A DNA stretch of 14,337 nt from Chitinophagaceae bacterium (GTDB lineage: Bacteria > Bacteroidota > Bacteroidia > Chitinophagales > Chitinophagaceae). A program made the position numbers and the translations under genes. The stretch spans positions 1 through 14,337 of the forward strand of contig JALOMZ010000011.1 of assembly GCA_025455205.1 (NCBI GenBank), written 5' to 3'. Below the pieces are notes generated by a model. The model was not told the origin of the DNA and searched no databases. It worked only from the letters and a program-made list of their open reading frames with translations. Shown piece after piece: positions 1-6,452 of the stretch. Position 1 is the first letter of the stretch. Each line of letters starts with the position of its first letter.

Positions 1-629
1 TCATTGTACTGATTGCCACCGGTTTGTATATCGGCGACCCGTTGGCGATCCAGAGTAACAAGGAGGCAGCCGAAACCTTCACCATGGGGTATATGCGGAT
101 CATCCACTTCATAGCCGCCTATATCTTCCTGTTCAACTTCATATTCCGGATATACTGGGGCTTTGTGGGCAACAAGTACGCCGACTGGAAGAACTTCATT
201 CCCACCAATCGGCGTTTCTGGAAGGAGTTCTGGCATGTGATCAAAATGGATATCCTGATGCTGAAGGGGAAGGAGCACATGAGCGTGGGCCACAATGCTG
301 TGGCCGGCTTCACCTATTTTCTCACTTTCATTGCATTCCTGGTGCAATGCCTCACCGGCTTCGGCCTCTATGCCAGTATGAGCACCTGGTGGTTCCCCAA
401 GCTGTTTGCCTGGGTACCCGCACTATTCGGCGGCGACATTGTGGTGCGGCAGATCCACCACTGGGCCACCTGGTTCTTCATCCTCTTCACCATTGTGCAT
501 GTGTACCTGGTATTCTACCACGACTATGTAGAGGGACGGGGCGAGATATCCAGCATGGGCGGTGGCTGGAAGTTTATTGAAGAGGATTATTTTGAACACC
601 ATAAGCAGGAGAAGGAGAAGGCGGGGTAA
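1..629 (+). CDS. hyaC: [NiFe]-hydrogenase b-type cytochrome subunit (5' end cut off)
   Basis: This is the membrane diheme cytochrome b that anchors a group 1 [NiFe] hydrogenase and passes electrons from hydrogen oxidation to the quinone pool. The reading frame is already open at base 3, giving IVLIATGLYIGDP; this matches the end of the first transmembrane helix of the HyaC/HupC/CybH family, so only a few tens of residues are missing and the TTG at 24 is not the true start. Visible helices include RIIHFIAAYIFLFNFIFRIY, HNAVAGFTYFLTFIAFLVQ and HHWATWFFILFTIVHVYLVF. The histidines in RIIHF, RQIHHW, IVHVY and FYHDYVE are candidate heme ligands. The SSMGGGWKF segment and a charged cytoplasmic tail follow. 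The structural subunits (hyaA, hyaB) would be expected just left of the window. The next hydrogenase gene, the maturation protease, lies about 770 bp downstream beyond a repeat array that starts right at this stop codon. Confidence 0.93.
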   Translation, partial: IVLIATGLYIGDPLAIQSNKEAAETFTMGYMRIIHFIAAYIFLFNFIFRIYWGFVGNKYADWKNFIPTNRRFWKEFWHVIKMDILMLKGKEHMSVGHNAVAGFTYFLTFIAFLVQCLTGFGLYASMSTWWFPKLFAWVPALFGGDIVVRQIHHWATWFFILFTIVHVYLVFYHDYVEGRGEISSMGGGWKFIEEDYFEHHKQEKEKAG

Positions 630-1331
630 TTTGAAAATGTGAAAATTAGCAAATGTGAAAATGATGTTTGGGTTTTGAGGAAGGGATTGAGTGTGTTGGG
701 GAACGTGGGTACTTTGGAATTTGGATTTTCTTAATTTGGAATTTATCTGTTGATGTGCTGATTAGCTAATTAGCTGATTAGCTGATGGGCGCTTTCAGGG
801 CCAGGGGAGAATGTGAAAATGAGCAAATTTGAAAATGTGAAAATGATGTGTGGGATTAAGGAAAGGGAATTGGGTGTGATGGCTATCGCAAGCTCTTTGG
901 AATTTGGAATTTTCTGATTTGGGATTTATACTGTGATGTGCTGATTAGCTGATGGGCTGATGGGAGGAATGTGAAAATTAGCAAATGTGAAAATGAGGTG
1001 TGAAGGGGAAAAAGTTCGGGTGTGAAGGGGTGCGAATGCTTCTGGAATTTGGAATTTTTCTATTTGGGATTTCTGCTGTGATGTGCTGATTAGCTAATTA
1101 GCTGATGTGCTGATGGGAGATTTCAGGGCCAGGGCGGAATTTGAAAATGTGAAAATGAGCAAATGTGAAAATGATGTTTGGGTTTTGAGGAAGATCATGG
1201 TTAAGCTGCTGAGATCTGAAGCCGTCTGCAGTCCAGGTCGCCCTTGTCGCACTGCGAAGCGTCCCGCGTGCCGTGCTTCAGACGAGCAGAGGTTTGTCGT
1301 TGGAATTTGGAATTTTTCTATTTGGGATTTC
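630..1331 (+). repeat. Repeat cluster 1: four tandem A-loop-B(-C) hairpin-type units between hyaC and hyaD
   Basis: This 700-bp stretch has no credible gene. It holds four tandem units starting near 630, 808, 967 and 1138, a spacing of about 160-180 bp. Each has an A arm of octamer-like words (GTGAAAAT, TAGCAAAT or GAGCAAAT), a G-rich variable stretch, and a B arm (TTTGGAATTTGGAATTTT then ATTTGGGATTT; near 713, 896, 1042 and 1300). In units 1-3 a C tail of GCTGATTA/GCTAATTA/GTGCTGAT octamers follows. After units 1 and 3 comes a TTTCAGGGCCAGGG word (near 793 and 1121). B contains an imperfect reverse complement of A: CAAAT-GT-GAAAAT in A against ATTTTC-nn-ATTTG in B. Unit 4 lacks the C tail and carries a GC-rich insert (1206-1289) between A and B. 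Unit edges are by eye. Confidence 0.85.
1206..1289. repeat. GC-rich inverted-repeat insert with a 33-bp core shared with 3769-3801
   Basis: Between the A and B arms of the fourth unit of repeat cluster 1 lies a GC-rich block bounded by an inverted repeat: CTGCT (1206-1210) plus TCTGAAGC (1215-1222) pairs with GCTTCAGA (1275-1282) plus AGCAG (1285-1289). Inside is a 33-bp core at 1236-1268, beginning GGTCGCCC and ending GCGAAGCGTCCCGCG. The core recurs at 3769-3801 with 29 of 33 identical bases. The flanking inverted repeat is not obviously kept at the second copy, so the core is the shared part. Confidence 0.6.
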
Positions 1332-1397
1332 TCTTTTGCGTTTTTAAGACGTTGACCTGCTGCAGCGGATGAACGATCTAAACATACGGAACCAACT

Positions 1398-1898
1398 ATG
1401 GGAGCAAATGATTACAGGGAGGAAAAACCCTCCATCTTGTTACTGGGTATTGGTAACTACCTGATGGGCGATGAAGGACTGGGTGTACACCTGGCCCGTA
1501 CCATGGAGCACCATGATCTGCCACCTTGTGTGGAGGTAGTGGATGGTGGCACCGGCGGTTTTCATTTGCTGGAATATTTTGAACGCTTTGATCATGTGAT
1601 TATGATTGATGCGGCCCTGGATGAGCAGCCCGTTGGCACCATTACGTTGCGGCGTCCCCGCTTTGCAGCCGATTTCCCGCGGGCCATGAGCACGCATGAT
1701 ATTGGCATGCGCGACCTGGTGAATGCGCTGCAGTTGCTTGACCGCATGCCCGATCTATGGCTGATCACAGTAAGTATTGAATCCCTGCAACAGCAGGGCA
1801 TTGAGCTTACGCCGGAAATTGCCGCCATGCTGCCGGGCTTGCAGAAAAAAACAAGCCAGCTGATAGAATCGCTGGCTTGCAGGGAAGTAGCATTATAG
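1398..1898 (+). CDS. hyaD: Hydrogenase maturation endopeptidase (HyaD/HybD family)
   Basis: This nickel-dependent peptidase removes the C-terminal extension of the [NiFe]-hydrogenase large subunit after the metal centre is assembled, the last cytoplasmic step before the enzyme folds and is exported. At 166 residues it has normal family length. The N-terminal LLLGIGNYLMGDEGLGVH (about 14-31), the DGGTGGFHLL segment (49-58), Asp71 in IDAA, and STHDIGM (98-104) are all present. By comparison with E. coli HybD (Glu16, Asp62, His93), the nickel ligands should be Glu26, Asp71 and His100. The ATG at 1398 is the first start ahead of the conserved block; no clear Shine-Dalgarno sequence is seen. It belongs functionally with the cytochrome subunit upstream but is separated from it by the repeat array. 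Its last codons contain a stem-loop that fits a terminator for the converging M28 gene. Confidence 0.95.
   Translation: MGANDYREEKPSILLLGIGNYLMGDEGLGVHLARTMEHHDLPPCVEVVDGGTGGFHLLEYFERFDHVIMIDAALDEQPVGTITLRRPRFAADFPRAMSTHDIGMRDLVNALQLLDRMPDLWLITVSIESLQQQGIELTPEIAAMLPGLQKKTSQLIESLACREVAL
1845..1879 (-). terminator. Intrinsic terminator for the minus-strand M28 gene, inside the hyaD coding end
   Basis: CAAGCCAGC (1852-1860) and GCTGGCTTG (1871-1879) form a perfect 9-bp stem around a 10-base loop. Seven A's at 1845-1851 on the plus strand become a run of seven U's after the stem in minus-strand RNA. That is the standard intrinsic terminator layout, and it starts 29 nt beyond the stop codon of the M28 gene. 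On the plus strand the stem is not followed by a T run, so it should act for the minus strand only. Confidence 0.75.
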
Positions 1899-1907
1899 TC
1901 TGATTTT

Positions 1908-3197
1908 TCAGCGGAGGTCGGCGGTATTCACCCTGGAAGGCGTATCCTTTCCGCTTACGATGCTGCGGCTGCTGAGGGCAATGGCCTTGATCACCTCGGC
2001 CATGTTTTGCATATCGAGCGTGCCTATTTCATCGCTGGGCTTGTGGTAGTGCGGTTCGTTGTCCATCTTGCTGGTGCTGATGGTATGGGCTGGTACGCCC
2101 AGGCGTGCCAGGGTGGCATTATCGCTGCGGTAGAACAGGTTTTGCTGCGGATAGGGGTCGGGATAAAACTTAAAGGCCGTGCCTTCGAGGTTTTTCTCCA
2201 GTATGCTGCCCATATTGGTCTTTTCGTACCCGGTGATATAAGCTGAGTTACGACCCCATTTGCTTTCTGTGCCCACCATTTCGATATTGAACATGGCCAT
2301 CACTTTTGCCGGATCGTATTGCCGGGAAAAATACTGCGAGCCAAATCCGCCTACTTCCTCGGCGGTGAAGGCGGCAAACACCAAGGTACGTTCCTGCGGA
2401 CCCATGGCCTTGAAATAGCGTGCCAGCATAACCACTGCTGTGGTACCGGAGGCATCGTCGTTGGCGCCATTGTACAGCGAATCGCCTTTGTCATCGGGCT
2501 TTCCGTAGCCCAGGTGGTCGTAGTGGCCGCTGAATATCACCAGTTCACTGGCTTTACTCTTGCCCGGAATAATGCCCACCACATTCGCCAGTTTGTGGGT
2601 GGTCAGTTCCATATCCAGGTGGGCGCTGAACTGCGCAGGTTTTGCCAGGTGGCTGAGGATGAAGAGCTGGCTGGTATTTCCGGGAAAGCGCGGCCCTCCA
2701 AAGGCTTTGATGCGGTTGAAGAAGTTGCGGTGAGCCGTATCAATGAACACCACCAGGTTGTTGCTTTTGCCGCGGATGGCGCGGAACGATTGCATGAAGT
2801 TGTCGGTGGCGCCAATATAGGCTACCTCTGCGGCACCGCCCGATTCAAAGTGAACGGTGGTGGCCGTTGTCTGGCAAATAAGGTCGGATGCGGGTATTTC
2901 CTGCCCGTCTACCAGCACCTTGCCCTGGCGGATGCGGGCGCTGATCATCTCAAAAGACTGCAGATAGCTATTGTTGCTGCCCCCGGGCTGCAGACCTATT
3001 TTGGAAAACTCTTCCGCGAGGAATGAGGCGGCCTTGTCAATGCCTTTTGTAAAGGTTCGGCGCCCTTCCATGGCATCGCTGCTGAGCGTGCTTTCAATGC
3101 GGGTTACCTCTGCGGCATTGATGAGTTCGTCTATGCGCTGGCTAAAGGAAGGGGCATGCAGCAGGAAGAGAGAAAGGCAGAGCAGTATGTTTTTCAT
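1908..3197 (-). CDS. Secreted M28-family zinc metallopeptidase
   Basis: This is a predicted exported di-zinc aminopeptidase or carboxypeptidase-like exopeptidase of MEROPS family M28; the substrate cannot be told from sequence. Residues 1-19 form a signal peptide ending SFS before Gln20. A roughly 130-residue insert (about 75-205), as in PA-domain-containing relatives, separates the N-terminal segment from the catalytic core. Expected metal and catalytic residues are all visible: His225 and Asp227 in SGHYDHLG, Asp247 in NGANDDASG, the Glu280-Glu281 pair in FTAEEVGG, Glu306 in FNIEMVG, and His385 in HYHKPSDE. Glu306 replaces the Asp found in the Streptomyces griseus enzyme, a common variation in this family. 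The 429-residue length is normal. It converges on hyaD with 9 bp between the stop codons, and its terminator lies inside hyaD. A Gly-Gly-Ser-Asn-Asn stretch at 72-76 is probably a loop. Confidence 0.92.
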   Translation of the reverse strand: MKNILLCLSLFLLHAPSFSQRIDELINAAEVTRIESTLSSDAMEGRRTFTKGIDKAASFLAEEFSKIGLQPGGSNNSYLQSFEMISARIRQGKVLVDGQEIPASDLICQTTATTVHFESGGAAEVAYIGATDNFMQSFRAIRGKSNNLVVFIDTAHRNFFNRIKAFGGPRFPGNTSQLFILSHLAKPAQFSAHLDMELTTHKLANVVGIIPGKSKASELVIFSGHYDHLGYGKPDDKGDSLYNGANDDASGTTAVVMLARYFKAMGPQERTLVFAAFTAEEVGGFGSQYFSRQYDPAKVMAMFNIEMVGTESKWGRNSAYITGYEKTNMGSILEKNLEGTAFKFYPDPYPQQNLFYRSDNATLARLGVPAHTISTSKMDNEPHYHKPSDEIGTLDMQNMAEVIKAIALSSRSIVSGKDTPSRVNTADLR

Positions 3198-3474
3198 ATG
3201 TAAGGAACTAATGATGCTTTGTAATGGAAAAATGCAGATGGGAAAATGAAGATAGGGGGGAATGGGATAATTAGCTGATAAGCTGATGTGCTGATGAAAG
3301 GAATTAGCAAATGTGAAAATTACAAAATGTGAAAATGATGTTTGGGTAATGGGTAGTGGGGATTAGGTGTGGCGGGAGAGCGGAAGGCCCCTGGAATTTG
3401 GATTTTTCTGTTTGGGATTTCTCTTCTGATGTGCTGATTAGCTGCTTAGCTGATGAGGGGATTGGGAAAATTAG

Positions 3475-3494
3475 GAAACCTGCCTGCCGGTAGG
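3475..3494. repeat. Small palindrome inserted in an A arm
   Basis: Removing these 20 bases restores the usual A-arm word TTAGCAAATGTGAAAATG. The inserted stretch carries most of the near-palindrome TGCCTGCCGGTAGGCA (3481-3496) and is flanked by TAGG on both sides (3472-3475 and 3491-3494), as if it had been added by insertion or slippage into an existing repeat unit. Confidence 0.5.
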
Positions 3495-3768
3495 CAAATG
3501 TGAAAATGTGAAAATGAGCAAATGTGAAAATGATGTTTGGGTGATGGGGAAGGGGTAGAGTGTGTTGGGGAACGCGGGCACTTTGGAATTTGGATTTTTT
3601 GCCTTTGGGATTTATTTACTGACGTGCTGATTAGATGGTGGTGTGATGGAGGGATGAGAAAATGAGCGTGGGATTGGGTATGGGTGTGAAAGGGTGGTGT
3701 AAGGATCTGGAATATGGTTTTTTTGAGTTGGCATCTCTCTTCTGCCTGCTGCTGCAACCGGCTTCAGG

Positions 3769-3801
3769 GGTCGCCCGTGTCACACAGCGAAGCGTCCCAC
3801 G
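3769..3801. repeat. Second copy of the 33-bp GC-rich core
   Basis: This copy matches 1236-1268 at 29 of 33 positions, including GGTCGCCC at the start and GCGAAGCGTCCC near the end. It lies in repeat cluster 2 between degenerate B-like words. Both copies sit within A/B/C repeat DNA, in the same orientation. Confidence 0.65.
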
Positions 3802-4016
3802 ATAGATGCTCTGGTAGATTGGAAGGAGAAAAGGCAATAGGCAATGGGGAACAGGCAATGCAGCGGGCAGGTTGGAATTTTGGAATTTCCGAACTGGCAT
3901 GCTGATCTGCTAATGAGTCTGTGCAAGTATGTTGTGGTGGGGGAGGTGTTGGGTTCCCCACCTTTGGAATTTGGATTTTCCCCAGTTTGGGATTTTGCTT
4001 TTGGCTCTGATTGCGC

Positions 4017-4751
4017 TCAGAGACTCATCATTTCCTTGAACTTCACCGTTTGCCGGCGGCTCACTTCGATGCGGTCGCCACCCTTGAGTTCCAGCAGCAG
4101 GCCGCCATTGAAGTAGTTCTCCACTTTTTCCACCAGGCGCAGGTTCACGATGTGCTTGCGGTTGGCGCGGAAGAATACTTTCTCATCCAGCCTTTCTTCC
4201 AGCGCGTTGAGCGATTTCAGGATCAGGGGCTTGTTATTGCCGAAGAATACTTTGGCGTAGTTGCCCACGCTTTCAAAGAGGCGGATATCGCCCAGGCGCA
4301 CAAACCAGCAGCGCTCCCCGTCCTTCACAAACACCTGGTCTTCTTCGCCCAGCTTGCCCTTCTGCGCCGCTTCCTGGATGGATTGTTTTTCACGGCTGGC
4401 CTGTTCACTCACCTTGTGGATGGCATCGGCCAGGCGTTTGGGATCGATGGGTTTGAGCAGGTAATCGAGCGCATTCACCTCAAATGCTTTCACGGCGTAT
4501 TCATCGTAGGCGGTGGTGAATATGACGTAGGGGGAACGGTCGAGTTCCTGCAGCAGGTCGAACCCCGATTTGCCGGGCATGTTGATATCGAGGAAGATGA
4601 TGTCGGGGTTGTGCTGGTCTATTTTTTCCAGTCCTTCCTGTACGTTGCCGGCTTCGTCCACAATTTCAATATCGGGATAGTCGGCCAGCATCTTCCTGAG
4701 TTCCTGTCGGGCCAGGCGTTCGTCGTCGATGATAATTGCGCGCTTCTGCAT
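4017..4751 (-). CDS. LytTR-family response regulator
   Basis: This cytoplasmic transcription regulator is the partner of the histidine kinase encoded just upstream. Residues 1-120 form a receiver domain: the acidic pair Asp9-Asp10 in IIIDDE, phosphoacceptor Asp55 in IIFLDINMPG, Thr80 in FTTAYDEYA and Lys100 in LLKPID. A charged linker (about 115-136) leads to a LytTR DNA-binding domain at about 137-244, with the typical RANRKHIVNL segment (195-204) and SRRQTVKFKE near the C-terminus. The 244-residue length is usual for AlgR/AgrA/LytR regulators. It starts 35 nt after the kinase stop codon, so the two are very likely co-transcribed, kinase first. The target genes are unknown; members often act on nearby membrane or transport genes, but no obvious one is present. 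A CTCTGA/TCAGAG stem (4005-4022) overlaps the stop codon, but no U run follows it. Confidence 0.95.
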   Translation of the reverse strand: MQKRAIIIDDERLARQELRKMLADYPDIEIVDEAGNVQEGLEKIDQHNPDIIFLDINMPGKSGFDLLQELDRSPYVIFTTAYDEYAVKAFEVNALDYLLKPIDPKRLADAIHKVSEQASREKQSIQEAAQKGKLGEEDQVFVKDGERCWFVRLGDIRLFESVGNYAKVFFGNNKPLILKSLNALEERLDEKVFFRANRKHIVNLRLVEKVENYFNGGLLLELKGGDRIEVSRRQTVKFKEMMSL

Positions 4752-4786
4752 GTGTTACGATTTAGGTTTCAGACGGTATGGTTTTT

Positions 4787-5842
4787 TCATGTGGTTACAG
4801 GCATTACTACCCGGGCTTCCACCATGTTGGGGGCCAGGTCGCGGATCTCGAAACGGGCCCGGTCGCCAAACAGCAGTTGCAGCCGGTTGCGGGTGCTGTT
4901 GAGGCCGAAGCCTTCGCCGTCCTGCAGGTTACCGTTGAGGCGGCCCGTATTGCGTACAATCAGCTCGTGGTCATGGTTGGCAAAGGCCGAGTGGATGAAG
5001 ATCTCGCCGCCTTTCATTTCCTTGCTGATGCCGTGCTTGATGGCATTCTCCACCAGGGTTTGCAGCATCATGGGCGGTACCTGTTGTTTCAGGGTGCCCT
5101 CGTCGATCTGGAGGTGCACCCGCAGGCGGTCTTCAAAGCGGATCTGCTCCAGGGCCAGGTAATTCTTTACGATGCCCAGCTCGCGTTCCAGTGATACAAG
5201 CTCTTCCTTGTCGGCATTCATGCTGCTGCGCAGCAGCTGGCTGAGCTCCGTTACGGCATTACGGGCGCGTACGGGGTTTTCATCAATCAGGGCGCGGATG
5301 CTGTTCAGGGCATTGAAGATGAAATGGGGGTTGATATGCGCCTTGATCGTTTTGAGTTCCAGTTCCTTCACGAGGGCCTCCAGCTTTACCTGGTTGAGCC
5401 TTTCGCGCTGGGTGCTCATTACGTAATGGTAGGTGAGGTAGATAAGGCTCCAGATGGTAAAGAAGAGGCCGCCGCCCAGTGCTGTGCGGGCCCATTTGTA
5501 CACAAAGGAGGCGCCGATGAAATATTCGGGTTCCCAGCCCATCAGGCTTTCAATGGTGACCACCACACTGCTGTAGATAAGGCCAAAGGCAATGGTGATC
5601 ACGGTCATCCAGATGATCTGCTTTACGATGGTGAGGTCCAGCAGTTTTGACTCGCGGATGACGGTGCGCATAAGATGCGATACCACCAGACCGGTGCCGG
5701 CTTCGCAGAAAACCGTATGGAAGTAGTAGGGATAGTCGGAGTAATAGTAGTTGATGGTATAGTAGTAGAACGTATAGAGCAACACATAGAAGCCCCATCC
5801 GCCGAGCTGGCAAAGCCAATAGTATGAAATGCGTGGTTTCAT
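4787..5842 (-). CDS. LytS/YehU-type membrane sensor histidine kinase
   Basis: This kinase should phosphorylate the LytTR regulator encoded 35 nt downstream. About 140 N-terminal residues are hydrophobic and rich in aromatic residues, with roughly four membrane segments (near 13-30, 43-60, 72-97 and 120-140) and no large extracellular sensor domain. A short coiled-coil linker (143-168) follows. The His_kinase domain shows the phosphoacceptor His173 in INPHFIFNALNSI, the family-typical HFIFN box. The ATP-binding domain has LQTLVENAIKHG (261-271, Asn266 as Mg-ATP ligand) and the G box GEGFGLNSTRNRL (309-321). The 351-residue length is usual for Bacteroidota members. The signal is unknown. The start at 5842 gives a plausible Met-Lys-Pro-Arg start before the first helix. 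The gene diverges from nrdJ across a 610-bp region. Confidence 0.94.
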   Translation of the reverse strand: MKPRISYYWLCQLGGWGFYVLLYTFYYYTINYYYSDYPYYFHTVFCEAGTGLVVSHLMRTVIRESKLLDLTIVKQIIWMTVITIAFGLIYSSVVVTIESLMGWEPEYFIGASFVYKWARTALGGGLFFTIWSLIYLTYHYVMSTQRERLNQVKLEALVKELELKTIKAHINPHFIFNALNSIRALIDENPVRARNAVTELSQLLRSSMNADKEELVSLERELGIVKNYLALEQIRFEDRLRVHLQIDEGTLKQQVPPMMLQTLVENAIKHGISKEMKGGEIFIHSAFANHDHELIVRNTGRLNGNLQDGEGFGLNSTRNRLQLLFGDRARFEIRDLAPNMVEARVVMPVTT

Positions 5843-6452
5843 GTACTGTTAGACGCCTAAGATAAGCCGCCGCCCGCCATACTGGCTGATTTTCGGGCGG
5901 CCGCCTCCTGGAGGCCGGTTTCAAAATTACCGGGTGGCGGCTGCAGGGGCGTTGGACTTACGTATGTGGTTGGCTGCGGGGTTGAATGGCCAAATGGCGG
6001 GGTAAACAGGAAGGAGACGGGCCGGAAAACGGGGGCCCGCACCCGCTTGCCGGGGCGTGCAACGGCAATCCACAGCAATTCACAGGCAGGCGGCCGGGCG
6101 TCCGCATCCGCCGGGACGGATGGACTTGGGTATCCGGACCCTTTTGATTATCTTATGGTTAGGATTGTGCAGGCCTTTCCGAAGCCCGTCAGGAGGGGCG
6201 TTAAACAAGGCCTGAGAAAGGCATTTTTTACCAAAAAAATCCCGGAACATCCCCGATTTTTTTCACATATGGTGGGGATAATTCACGGAATGCAGGTGGG
6301 GCAAAAGGTTGACAGCGAAATCCACAATTTGCCGGAAAAATGTGCAGATTAACATTGGGTGTTTTGGATGTCAGGAGGATATTTTCGTTACCCGCTTAAC
6401 TTTTTGATAACACGCAAAAGCAACGATTCGCTAACCCTCAAAATAGACGTTT
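5843..6452. other. Long divergent intergenic region upstream of the histidine kinase and nrdJ
   Basis: No convincing gene is seen in these 610 bp. An open frame at 5966-6352 has an Arg/Gly-rich N-terminal half and no recognisable domain, and is probably chance. The left half is GC-rich with short palindromic stretches. The right half is AT-richer and should carry the nrdJ promoter. Four words of the form AAT(C/T)CAC(A/G) occur at 6067-6075, 6077-6085, 6280-6288 and 6319-6327, the first two as a 10-bp tandem repeat. ATCCCC (6249-6254) and GGGGAT (6274-6279) could pair across a 19-base loop. I found no clear cobalamin riboswitch. Confidence 0.5.

Larger units (their letters stand above)
3267..3995 (+). 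repeat. Repeat cluster 2: A-loop-B-C units plus degenerate copies
   Basis: This 730-bp gap between two minus-strand genes has no supported gene. It starts with C-type octamers (3267-3295), followed by a unit with A near 3303-3345, B 3391-3420 and C 3425-3457. A second unit has A near 3466-3540 (interrupted by a palindromic insert), B 3581-3615 and C 3620-3650. Degenerate A/B traces lie at about 3655-3740. The 33-bp GC-rich core is at 3769-3801, and an AGGCAAT-type run (GGCAATAGGCAATGGGGAAC) begins near 3833. A B-like word (GGAATTTTGGAATTT) is near 3874, a C-like word is near 3898-3914, and a final B arm is at 3963-3994. The G-rich stretch at 3541-3580 closely resembles that of unit 1 in cluster 1 (shared GTGTTGGGGAACG). 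Orientation is the same as in clusters 1 and 3. Confidence 0.8.

Noticed and set aside
630..1331. CRISPR array
   Set aside because: The repeated parts are degenerate and differ in length, the spacing is about 160-180 bp, and no cas genes are present.
1107..1355. 82-codon open frame in repeat cluster 1
   Set aside because: It is made of translated repeat arms (FENVKMSKCENDVW, WNFSIWDFSF); the octamer-like repeats are not frame-preserving, so coding is not credible.
4011..5162. 383-codon plus-strand open frame across the regulator and kinase genes
   Set aside because: It runs opposite a clear LytTR regulator and His_kinase pair; the translation is rich in Val/Phe/His and then Arg/Ser without domains.
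6255..6275. NrdR box in TTTTTTCACATATGGTGGGG
   Set aside because: It is only a partial match to the paired NrdR palindrome, with no second box at the expected spacing.
5966..6352. 128-codon open frame upstream of nrdJ
   Set aside because: There is no known motif, composition changes halfway, and there is no start context; it is most likely chance in a GC-rich intergenic region.
6100..6452. Cobalamin riboswitch upstream of nrdJ
   Set aside because: I could not find the conserved B12-box region or a convincing peripheral fold; a covariance search would be needed to exclude it.
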